A stretch of DNA of 64,000 nt from an uncultured Kordia sp. (GTDB lineage Bacteria; Bacteroidota; Bacteroidia; Flavobacteriales; Flavobacteriaceae), in the NCBI RefSeq assembly GCF_947489565.1, contig NZ_CANLEA010000007.1, positions 186,001-250,000 of the forward strand. The letters are read 5' to 3'. The notes under the pieces were generated by a model. The model saw only the letters and a list, made by a program, of their open reading frames with translations, made no database searches and was not told where the DNA came from. Shown piece by piece: positions 57,249 through 64,000 of this stretch. Position 1 is the first letter of the stretch, and each line of letters opens with the position of its first letter. The translations under genes were made by a program, and so were the position numbers.

Positions 57249-58928
57249 ATGAGAAAAAAACTATTTTTCGGACTAGCCTTAGCCTTTGGTTCTTTTGCAT
57301 TCGCACAAGATTTACCAACAAATCCCGAGCCAGGTAAATGTTATGTTCGTTGTGTCACTCCTGATGTGTATGAGAATCAGGATGTACAGATTATGGTATC
57401 ACCAGCTTACAAAAAGCTGAAAGTTGTCCCAGCTAAGTATACCACAGTAAACGAAACTGTAGTATCAAAGGTTGCAGGAGAAGAATTAGCTATTGTCCCA
57501 GCTGAGTACGGAACTGAAACTTTTGAAGTAGTAACTAAGGAAGCATCTCAACGTTTAGTGAAAGTCCCTTCACAAAAAAGTAGAGATACTGAAACTGTAG
57601 TTGTGAAAGAAGCAAGTTACAGATTGAAATTGGTTCCTGCAGTGTATGAAACTAGAACTTTTGACGTTGTAACAAGACCTGCATATCAAAAGGTAGAAAT
57701 TGTACCAGCTGTGTATGAAACAAGAGATGTAGTCATCATGGTGAAAGAAGCTTCTCAACGTTTAGAGGTTATTCCTGCTGAGTGGGGAAAAGAAACTGTA
57801 ACGTATAAGAAGAGAGAATACGGATCTTCAATTAGTGTTGTAAAAGCATCTTTTTCAAGTGATTTTGAAACTATTGAAGTAAAACCAGCTGCTGCTGAAT
57901 GGCAAATGAGTGAAATTCCTCCAGCAGATTGTAATTCTTCTAACCCAGACGATTGTAGATACTGGTGTTACAAAGCTATTCCAGCTCAAAATGAAATTGT
58001 ACCAGTACAACGTTTAGCTGCTGATGCTTCTTCAGTAAGAACTCCTGATTGTGATCCTAACAACAATGGTGGAAAGCCATGTGGAGAAGGAACATTTACA
58101 AGAACTATTATGGTAACTCCAGCTAGTACACGTGTAATTCCTATTCCTGAAGTTACAAAAACTATCAAGAAAACAGTAATGGTAACACCTCCAACAACAC
58201 GTGTCATTGATGTTCCTGCGGAAATTAAAACAATGAAGCGTAGAGTAATGGTAACTCCTCCAACTACGGAAAGAGTTGAAATTCCTGCTGTAACTGAAAC
58301 AGTAAAGAAAACAATCATTACAAACGAAAGCACACGTGTGGAAGATATTCCATCTACAAGCAAAACGTTTAAGAAAACGGTAATGACTTCTGCACCAAGC
58401 ACAAGAACAATTCCAATTTCTCAAAAAGAAGCTACTTTAAAAACTACAAAATTAGTAGAAGATTCTCGTGTAGTTGAAACTGAAATTCCTGCGGTTTACA
58501 AAACAGTAACGAAAGAAGTATTGACTAAAAAAGGTGGTTTAACTACTTGGAAAGAAGTTGATTGTAAATTGTTGACATATAACAACTTAAACATTAACTG
58601 GAACTTAGGTAGTGCAACTTTAACAGAAGCAGCTAAGCGTGAAATTGATAGTAAATTATTACCAATTTTACAAAGTGGAGTTTCTGTAGAGATTGCTTCT
58701 CACACAGATTCAAGAGGAACTGCTTCTAGTAACGAAGCTTTATCTCAAAGAAGAGCACAAGCAGTTACTAACTACTTAATTTCTAAAGGAATCAACGCTA
58801 GTAAGATTGTTTCTAACGGATACGGAGAAAGAAGATTATTAAACAGATGTAAAGATGGTGTTTCTTGTACAGAAAGAGAGCACTTAGCTAACAGAAGAAC
58901 TCAATTTAGAGTATTAGATCAAAAATAA
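57249..58928 (+). CDS. OmpA-family protein with long repeat region
   Basis: A 559-residue exported protein (signal peptide to ~residue 19). Residues ~45-215 contain repeated ~27-residue units of the type VVPAxYETxxxxVVxKxAxx RL. A cysteine-containing linker follows (PPADCNSSNPDDCRYWC). A second repeat series (~300-420) is rich in TVMVTPPTTRVIDVPAE units. The last ~110 residues are an OmpA-like peptidoglycan-binding domain (ASHTDSRGTASSNEALSQRR, SNGYGERR). It anchors to peptidoglycan, with the repeats probably forming a long fibrous or beta-solenoid segment. Confidence 0.88.
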   Translation: MRKKLFFGLALAFGSFAFAQDLPTNPEPGKCYVRCVTPDVYENQDVQIMVSPAYKKLKVVPAKYTTVNETVVSKVAGEELAIVPAEYGTETFEVVTKEASQRLVKVPSQKSRDTETVVVKEASYRLKLVPAVYETRTFDVVTRPAYQKVEIVPAVYETRDVVIMVKEASQRLEVIPAEWGKETVTYKKREYGSSISVVKASFSSDFETIEVKPAAAEWQMSEIPPADCNSSNPDDCRYWCYKAIPAQNEIVPVQRLAADASSVRTPDCDPNNNGGKPCGEGTFTRTIMVTPASTRVIPIPEVTKTIKKTVMVTPPTTRVIDVPAEIKTMKRRVMVTPPTTERVEIPAVTETVKKTIITNESTRVEDIPSTSKTFKKTVMTSAPSTRTIPISQKEATLKTTKLVEDSRVVETEIPAVYKTVTKEVLTKKGGLTTWKEVDCKLLTYNNLNINWNLGSATLTEAAKREIDSKLLPILQSGVSVEIASHTDSRGTASSNEALSQRRAQAVTNYLISKGINASKIVSNGYGERRLLNRCKDGVSCTEREHLANRRTQFRVLDQK

Positions 58929-58956
58929 TCTAAAACACTAAGTTTTGATAAAATAC

Positions 58957-58988
58957 AAAAAGGGAAGTCAATTGACTTCCCTTTTTTT
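58957..58988. terminator. Bidirectional terminator after the OmpA gene
   Basis: AAAAAGGGAAGTCAATTGAC then TTCCCTTTTT, a perfect palindromic stem with A and T runs. Confidence 0.9.
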
Positions 58989-59013
58989 GTTTGGTATTAT
59001 AATTAGAATTGAT

Positions 59014-59271
59014 CTAGAGCGGACACCAAAAAGAATCTACACAATGTCCTAAAGAGCAAGTTCCATATAAGCTGTTGTCTGGACAGTCTAAAACATCTGC
59101 TGTTAAAGGAAGAGGTTCTGGAGTATCATCTTTTGGGCAACCACCGTAAAGAAATGATCTCAATATAGTCTCACAATAACCACCAGTCTCTGCACCACCA
59201 GAAATAGTATTTTGAATGTTTGAAATTGATTCTTTGTTAAGTCTCAAATTTTTTAAGCTTCTTTTTTTCAT
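59014..59271 (-). CDS. GG-leader precursor-like peptide, 59-kb pair, member 1
   Basis: An 85-residue peptide. The leader MKKRSLKNLRLNKESISNI is followed by QNTISGG. The core is longer than in the trio and cysteine-rich: GYCETILRSFLYGGCPKDDT, DVLDCPDNSLYGTCSLGHC and DSFWC. Seven Cys suggest disulfides or thioethers. The leader matches the 46-48 kb peptides (LKxLxLNKxSISN...GG). No modification enzyme is adjacent; it has its own leader region duplicated with member 2. Confidence 0.75.
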   Translation of the reverse strand: MKKRSLKNLRLNKESISNIQNTISGGAETGGYCETILRSFLYGGCPKDDTPEPLPLTADVLDCPDNSLYGTCSLGHCVDSFWCPL

Positions 59272-59388
59272 AATAAATAATTTTAAATGTTTGTTGAGTA
59301 ATTCATAGTTGTTTAAAATTAGCTTGATAGTCCTTGAAGTTTTTGAGGAAATTTCTGAAAATATCTTTTCAATTGCTGAAATAAAAAA

Positions 59389-59412
59389 AGAGCTACTTTT
59401 TATAGTAACTCT
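59389..59412 (-). terminator. Terminator after 59-kb peptide member 2
   Basis: AGAGCTACT and AGTAACTCT form a stem with one mismatch; an almost identical hairpin follows ybaB. Confidence 0.65.
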
Positions 59413-59495
59413 CTATTCAAAAAAGGGATATTTTTTTACTTATAAAAACTGTCTCATCCTAAAAAGATATAGCAAGTTTTAAAGAATTGTGAATA

Positions 59496-59705
59496 CTAAC
59501 GTGGTCCTGGACATCCAACAGCATCTGTTATTGGAGAAGGAACAGGGTCTTTAGTTGGTTCTGGAGCTGGACATTGCAAAATTAGGCTGACAGTATTACA
59601 TCCGCCTGTTTTTGATTCAGGGAAAAGTCCTCCAGTAATACAATATTCAAAATTTGAAATTGCTTGCTTGTTTAAGGCAAGATTCTTTAAGCTTCTTTTT
59701 TTCAT
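59496..59705 (-). CDS. GG-leader precursor-like peptide, 59-kb pair, member 2
   Basis: A 69-residue peptide. The leader is MKKRSLKNLALNKQAISNF, then EYCITGG. The core, LFPESKTGGCNTVSLILQCP then APEPTKDPVPSPITDAVGCP, has three Cys and many Pro. It is 434 bases from member 1 start to start, with ~150 bp of conserved upstream sequence, so a tandem duplication. Cores are unrelated apart from Cys-Pro endings. Confidence 0.75.
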   Translation of the reverse strand: MKKRSLKNLALNKQAISNFEYCITGGLFPESKTGGCNTVSLILQCPAPEPTKDPVPSPITDAVGCPGPR

Positions 59706-59821
59706 AATAAATAATTTTAAACGTTTATGAGTAATTAATAGTTGTTTAAAATTAGATTGAGAATCCTTAAAATTTTTGAGGAGATTTCTGAAAATACCTT
59801 TTCAATTGCTGAAACTAAAAA

Positions 59822-59844
59822 AGAGCTACTTTTACAGTAACTCT
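59822..59844 (-). terminator. Terminator after ybaB
   Basis: AGAGCTACT and AGTAACTCT with a short loop and flanking A/T tracts. Confidence 0.65.
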
Positions 59845-59873
59845 TTCTTTATGTTATAGTAGATGTAATTATT

Positions 59874-60197
59874 TTAAGAAAACATATCCATACCAGGAAT
59901 ATTAGGCATTCCATCTTTGGCTACGGCTGATACTTCTGTTTCATGTACTTCACCAGCGCGTTTTATAGCTTTATTTAATGTTAAAATTAAATAATCTTCT
60001 AATTGTTCTTTATCTTCCAAAAGTTCATCAGCAATCGTAATTGCCTTAATCTCGCGATTAGCAGTTACAGTCACACTTATTAAACCATCAGAACTTTTCT
60101 CATCAATCAAAACAGAATGCAAACGTTGCTTCGTTTCTTCTACTTTTTTCTGGGTTTCTTTGAGTTTCCCCATCATTCCCATTAAGTCTCCAAACAT
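59874..60197 (-). CDS. YbaB/EbfC nucleoid-associated protein
   Basis: A 107-residue protein. [34 protein letters not shown] and the Gly/Met/Pro-rich end (PNIPGMDMF) are characteristic of YbaB/EbfC, a dimeric DNA-binding protein. Here it is not next to dnaX or recR, its usual neighbours in other phyla. Confidence 0.93.
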   Translation of the reverse strand: MFGDLMGMMGKLKETQKKVEETKQRLHSVLIDEKSSDGLISVTVTANREIKAITIADELLEDKEQLEDYLILTLNKAIKRAGEVHETEVSAVAKDGMPNIPGMDMFS

Positions 60198-60266
60198 TTG
60201 TATATATAATTAAAGGTTACTATTTGCAAAATTATTAAATTGTGAGCTTTTTAAGAGATTTTTCAA

Positions 60267-62399
60267 ATGAAAAAACGAGTAACCATCTTTTTAATAAGTT
60301 TTATACTCATAAATTCCTGTAAAAAGAATACTTCAAACATGAACAAAAATATACCTGTACCCACTATTGCCAAGAAACCTACAAAACTTGAAAAGCATGG
60401 CGATGTGAGAATTGATAATTATTATTGGTTAAACGACCGAGAAGACCCAGAAGTCATCGCTTATTTAGAAGCAGAAAACACATATAATGATGCTTTAACG
60501 GCACACACGAAGGATTTTCAACAAAATTTATTTGAAGAATTGAAAGGAAGAATTAAAGAAGATGATTCCTCAGTGCCTTATAAATTAAACGGATATTGGT
60601 ATATAAAGAAGTTTGAAGAAGGAAAAGATTATCCAATTCACATCCGTAGAAAAGACTCGTTAGACGCACCTGATGAGGTTTTATTTGATGTCAACGAAAT
60701 GGCAAAAGAGCATTCGTATTACAAACTTACAGGAATCAGTATCAGTCCCAATAATAAATTGGCGGCTTTTGGTGTCGATACGGTAAGTAGACGTCAGTAT
60801 GTAATTCATATCAAAAATCTAGAAACAGGAGAAATCTACAAGGAACGCATTGAAAATACCACAGGAAGCGCTACGTGGGCAGCTGATAACAAAACGTTGT
60901 TTTATGCCAACCGAAACGAACAAACGCTGCGTTCCGAAAAAATATACAAACATACACTAGGTGATGCTGTTGAAAGTGATGCAGTTGTATTTCATGAAGA
61001 AGACGAAACATTTATGACTTTTGTTTACAAAACAAAATCTAAAAAATACTTGGTCATAGGTTCGATGAGTACATTGACAATGGAATACAGAATCTTAGAA
61101 GCCGATACTCCAGATGGGGAATTTAGAGTATTTCAAGAGCGTGTTCGTGGTTTAGAATACAATATATCGCATTATAAAGATCATTTTTATGTGATGAGTA
61201 ATAAAGATGAGTCCGTTAATTTTAAGCTGTCTAAAACGCCTGAAACTCATACAGGAATGGAACATTGGGAAGACATTATTTCACATCGTCCAGCTGTATT
61301 ATTGGAAGACATTGAAATCTTTAAGGACTTTTTGGTCGTAAGCGAGCGTGACAATGGTTTAAATAAAATTAGAATCATTCGTTGGGATGAAACGGAAGAT
61401 TACTATTTGCCGTTTGACAATGAAACGTATACAGCCGATACGAGTGTCAATGTGGACTTTGATACGGATATCTTACGATATTCATATAACTCAATGACGA
61501 CACCAGCTTCTGTGATCGATTTTAATATGGTAACAAAAACCAAAGAGGTTAAAAAAGAGCAAGAAGTATTGGGCGGAAAATTTGATAAAAATAATTACAT
61601 CTCTGAACGTTTATGGGCAACTTCTGCTGATGGAACTAAAATTCCGATGTCAGTAATCTATCGTAAAGGTCTCAAAAAAGACGGGACAAATCCTGTACTG
61701 CAATATGCGTATGGTTCTTATGGTTCTACCATAGATCCTTATTTTTCTTCTCCAAGATTAAGTTTATTAGACAGAGGTTTTATCTTTGTATTAGCACATG
61801 TTCGTGGTGGAGAATATTTGGGCAGAAACTGGTATGAAACTGGAAAATTAATGCACAAGAAAAATACCTTTACAGATTTTATAGATTGCTCTAAATATTT
61901 AATAGAACAAAAATATACTTCACCAGCACATTTATATGCCTCAGGAGGAAGTGCAGGAGGATTGTTAATGGGCGCAATTTCAAACATGAACCCTGAATTA
62001 TATAATGGAATCCTTGCTTCTGTTCCTTTTGTAGATGTTATCACTACAATGTTAGACGATAGTATTCCGTTAACTACTGGAGAATATGATGAATGGGGAA
62101 ATCCAAATGAAAAAGCGGATTATGAATATATGAAGTCATATTCGCCGTATGATAATGTAGAAGCCAAAGCATATCCTAATATGTTAGTCACAACCGGATT
62201 GCACGATTCGCAAGTACAATATTGGGAACCTGCAAAGTGGGTTGCAAAGTTGCGAGAACTTAAAACAGATGACAATATTTTACTCTTACATACCAACATG
62301 GAAGCAGGACACGGAGGTGCTTCTGGACGCTTTGAAGCTTTGAAAGAAGTTGCCGAAGAATACGCGTTTTTACTGGACTTAGAAAATATAAAGGAGTAA
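60267..62399 (+). CDS. S9 prolyl oligopeptidase / oligopeptidase B-like lipoprotein
   Basis: A 710-residue S9A-type serine peptidase. Lipoprotein signal with cysteine near residue 18 (ILINSC), an N-terminal cap and beta-propeller (RIDNYYWLNDREDPEVIAYL), then the alpha/beta-hydrolase domain with the nucleophile Ser562 in SGGSAGGLLMGA. The C-terminal HGGASGRF has the catalytic histidine. It hydrolyses short peptides after basic residues (oligopeptidase B) or proline; the motif context favours the former. Confidence 0.9.
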   Translation: MKKRVTIFLISFILINSCKKNTSNMNKNIPVPTIAKKPTKLEKHGDVRIDNYYWLNDREDPEVIAYLEAENTYNDALTAHTKDFQQNLFEELKGRIKEDDSSVPYKLNGYWYIKKFEEGKDYPIHIRRKDSLDAPDEVLFDVNEMAKEHSYYKLTGISISPNNKLAAFGVDTVSRRQYVIHIKNLETGEIYKERIENTTGSATWAADNKTLFYANRNEQTLRSEKIYKHTLGDAVESDAVVFHEEDETFMTFVYKTKSKKYLVIGSMSTLTMEYRILEADTPDGEFRVFQERVRGLEYNISHYKDHFYVMSNKDESVNFKLSKTPETHTGMEHWEDIISHRPAVLLEDIEIFKDFLVVSERDNGLNKIRIIRWDETEDYYLPFDNETYTADTSVNVDFDTDILRYSYNSMTTPASVIDFNMVTKTKEVKKEQEVLGGKFDKNNYISERLWATSADGTKIPMSVIYRKGLKKDGTNPVLQYAYGSYGSTIDPYFSSPRLSLLDRGFIFVLAHVRGGEYLGRNWYETGKLMHKKNTFTDFIDCSKYLIEQKYTSPAHLYASGGSAGGLLMGAISNMNPELYNGILASVPFVDVITTMLDDSIPLTTGEYDEWGNPNEKADYEYMKSYSPYDNVEAKAYPNMLVTTGLHDSQVQYWEPAKWVAKLRELKTDDNILLLHTNMEAGHGGASGRFEALKEVAEEYAFLLDLENIKE

Positions 62400-62484
62400 T
62401 TAAAAAATTTAACTTAAATTTGCAAGGTTTTGCTTATTTTCAAAACATATAAAAATAGAACCCTGTACCAACTTAATAGTTTTT

Positions 62485-63525
62485 ATGGAACAACAAATTA
62501 ATGCTTTTGATAATGTACTCGAACTTATCGGAAACACCCCTTTGGTTAGATTGAAGCACATCACAAAAAATATCAAAGGAAATTTCTACGCAAAGGTTGA
62601 GGCATTCAATCCAGGACATTCAACAAAAGATAGAATCGCTTTATATATTATTGAAGAGGCAGAAAAGAAAGGAATCATCAAGCCTGGTGATACTATTATA
62701 GAAACGACTTCAGGAAATACAGGATTTAGTATTGCAATGGTAAGTATCATTAAAGGATACGAATGTATATTAGCGGTAAGTTCTAAATCTTCGAAAGATA
62801 AAATAGACATGTTGCGTTCTATGGGAGCAAAAGTATATGTGTGTCCTGCGCATGTAAGTGCCGACGATCCACGTTCATACTACCAAGTAGCCAGACGTAT
62901 TCATGAAGAAACAAAAGGTTCAGTATACATCAATCAGTACTTTAATGAATTAAATATTGATGCACATTACAACACAACTGGTCCAGAAATTTGGAAACAA
63001 ACCAACGGAAATATTACACACTTTGTAGCGTGTAGTGGAACAGGAGGAACTATTTCTGGAACCGCAAAATACTTAAAAGAACAAAATCCAAATATCAGAG
63101 TTTTAGGTGTAGATGCCTACGGTTCAGTATTAAAAAAATACCACGAAACTAGAGAATTTGATGCTAACGAAATCTATCCGTATCGCATAGAAGGATTAGG
63201 AAAAAACTTAATTCCAACAGCTACAGATTTTGACGTAATTGATAAATTTATCAAAGTAAAAGATGAAGAAAGTGCACACAAGGCACGTGAAATCTCTAAA
63301 ACTGAAGGTTTATTTGTAGGATATACTAGTGGAGCAGCGATGCAAGCTATAGAGCAATTGGCAGAAGAAGGTGAATTTGATGAAAATAGCAATGTTATTG
63401 TCATTTTTCCAGATCACGGATCAAGATACATGAGCAAAGTGTACAGTGACGAATGGATGAGTTCACAAGGGTTTTTTGATAGTAAAAATATTGAAGAAGC
63501 TCAGAAAATAGAATACATTAAATAA
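62485..63525 (+). CDS. Cysteine synthase-family PLP enzyme
   Basis: A 346-residue fold-type II PLP enzyme. [11 protein letters not shown] and the PLP lysine 48 in [11 protein letters not shown], then [13 protein letters not shown] and [17 protein letters not shown] are typical of O-acetylserine sulfhydrylase/cystathionine beta-synthase. The GHSTKDR sequence replaces the usual SGSVKDR. It is monocistronic with a terminator. Confidence 0.92.
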   Translation: MEQQINAFDNVLELIGNTPLVRLKHITKNIKGNFYAKVEAFNPGHSTKDRIALYIIEEAEKKGIIKPGDTIIETTSGNTGFSIAMVSIIKGYECILAVSSKSSKDKIDMLRSMGAKVYVCPAHVSADDPRSYYQVARRIHEETKGSVYINQYFNELNIDAHYNTTGPEIWKQTNGNITHFVACSGTGGTISGTAKYLKEQNPNIRVLGVDAYGSVLKKYHETREFDANEIYPYRIEGLGKNLIPTATDFDVIDKFIKVKDEESAHKAREISKTEGLFVGYTSGAAMQAIEQLAEEGEFDENSNVIVIFPDHGSRYMSKVYSDEWMSSQGFFDSKNIEEAQKIEYIK

Positions 63526-63553
63526 GAAGAAAAATATTTATTCTAACATATTC

Positions 63554-63587
63554 AAAAGCAGCATGATACAGATTATGCTGCTTTTTT
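63554..63587 (+). terminator. Terminator after the cysteine synthase gene
   Basis: AGCAGCAT and ATGCTGCT with a ten-base loop and six T after. Confidence 0.88.
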
Positions 63588-63759
63588 ATGTTATAGCCTC
63601 AAATTCCGTAAAAAATTTCTGAAAAAAATAGCAATCTAACATAAAGGGCTAATAATTATGATAGGCAGGTAAAAATATTTATTTTTGCCGTTGAAGTTTT
63701 CAAAAAAACTTCATACATTACAATAACCCGTATTGATACAATAAGAAAAACTGAGATAG

Positions 63760-64000
63760 ATGAAGGATTTATTTGCTAAAATTTATAAGGATAAAGGACC
63801 ACTAGGAAAATGGGCATCACAAGCAGAAGGATATTTTGTTTTTCCGAAATTAGAAGGAGAAATTTCTAACCGAATGAAATTTCAAGGAAAAGATGTCATT
63901 ACCTGGAGTATCAATGATTATCTAGGTTTAGCAAACAATCCTGAAGTACGTAAAGTAGATGCAGAAGCTGCTGCAGCCTACGGTTCAGCATATCCAATGG
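63760..64000 (+). CDS. AOS-type PLP enzyme (serine palmitoyltransferase/KBL-like), partial
   Basis: Starts at the ATG at 63760 and runs off the window. The first 80 residues (DLFAKIYKDKGPLGKWASQA, WSINDYLGLANNPEVRK) match alpha-oxoamine synthases such as serine palmitoyltransferase, the first step of sphingolipid synthesis in Bacteroidota, or 2-amino-3-ketobutyrate CoA ligase. The catalytic lysine lies outside the window. Confidence 0.75.
   Translation, partial: MKDLFAKIYKDKGPLGKWASQAEGYFVFPKLEGEISNRMKFQGKDVITWSINDYLGLANNPEVRKVDAEAAAAYGSAYPM

Noticed and set aside
57986-58424. Two long minus-strand open frames opposite the OmpA gene
   Set aside because: They arise from the repeat structure of the OmpA coding strand; the plus-strand product has a signal peptide and a clear domain.

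Overview
The window looks like a chromosomal segment of a marine member of the Flavobacteriaceae (Bacteroidota). The evidence is the low GC content, SusC/SusD and PF14905-type TonB receptors, lipoprotein-rich gene content, GG-leader natural-product-like peptides and a Bacteroidota-style long NagB. A Kordia-like genus is my guess; no marker here proves it. I saw no rRNA, tRNA, CRISPR array, insertion sequence or transposase gene.

Layout. (1) 1-1480: LytS/LytT-type two-component pair, with the regulator cut by the window edge. (2) 1.7-19.5 kb: one long plus-strand amino-sugar utilisation locus: SusC/SusD pair, NagB-PIG-L fusion, small lipoprotein, GH20 hexosaminidase, a shortened LacI regulator, a GlcNAc-kinase-like ATPase, a GH109-like glycosidase, a GHMP sugar kinase, a sugar nucleotidyltransferase and a large VCBS/ASPIC lipoprotein. 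Together they suit import, trimming and catabolism or salvage of HexNAc-containing glycans. (3) 20.0-22.4 kb: small membrane protein, PAS-like membrane protein, and a NarX-type kinase with a LuxR-type regulator. (4) 22.5-24.6 kb, minus strand: R-body-like operon with two RebB homologues flanking three small uncharacterised proteins. A membrane-anchored GH25 muramidase is divergent from it, followed by a LytTR regulator whose kinase partner is a decayed remnant. (5) 27.7-30.0 kb: LysR regulator divergent from a 97-residue protein and an SbtA-like bicarbonate permease. (6) 30.1-35.6 kb: two secreted proteins, then an N-acyl amino acid operon (racemase, deacylase, GNAT acyltransferase, cysteine-dioxygenase-like protein).

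(7) 35.9-46.0 kb, minus strand: the least explained part. Two cassettes of [tagged protein, tagged protein, TPR histidine kinase] lie in tandem, followed by a LytTR regulator, a paralogous pair of unknown proteins and a phage-tail-collar-like protein. Four otherwise divergent proteins all end in the same tag (DP[KR]xSRGT[VI]TTVK). Upstream regions carry three direct repeats at exactly 21-bp spacing, as expected for a LytTR regulator, plus shared hairpins and a shared 5'-leader element. I regard this as the best candidate for an undescribed system. (8) 46.1-48.6 kb: a plus-strand GG-leader peptide, a third RebB homologue, an Asp/Asn hydroxylase and three tandem GG-leader peptides separated by remnants of the neighbouring TonB receptor gene. 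(9) 48.6-64 kb: mostly housekeeping or envelope genes (TonB receptor, ArsC, RF2 with programmed frameshift, zinc metalloprotease, threonine aldolase, YegP, repeat-rich OmpA protein, YbaB, S9 peptidase, cysteine synthase, start of an AOS-type enzyme), plus a second pair of GG-leader peptides at 59.0-59.7 kb.

All assignments come from reading translated sequence; no database search was run.
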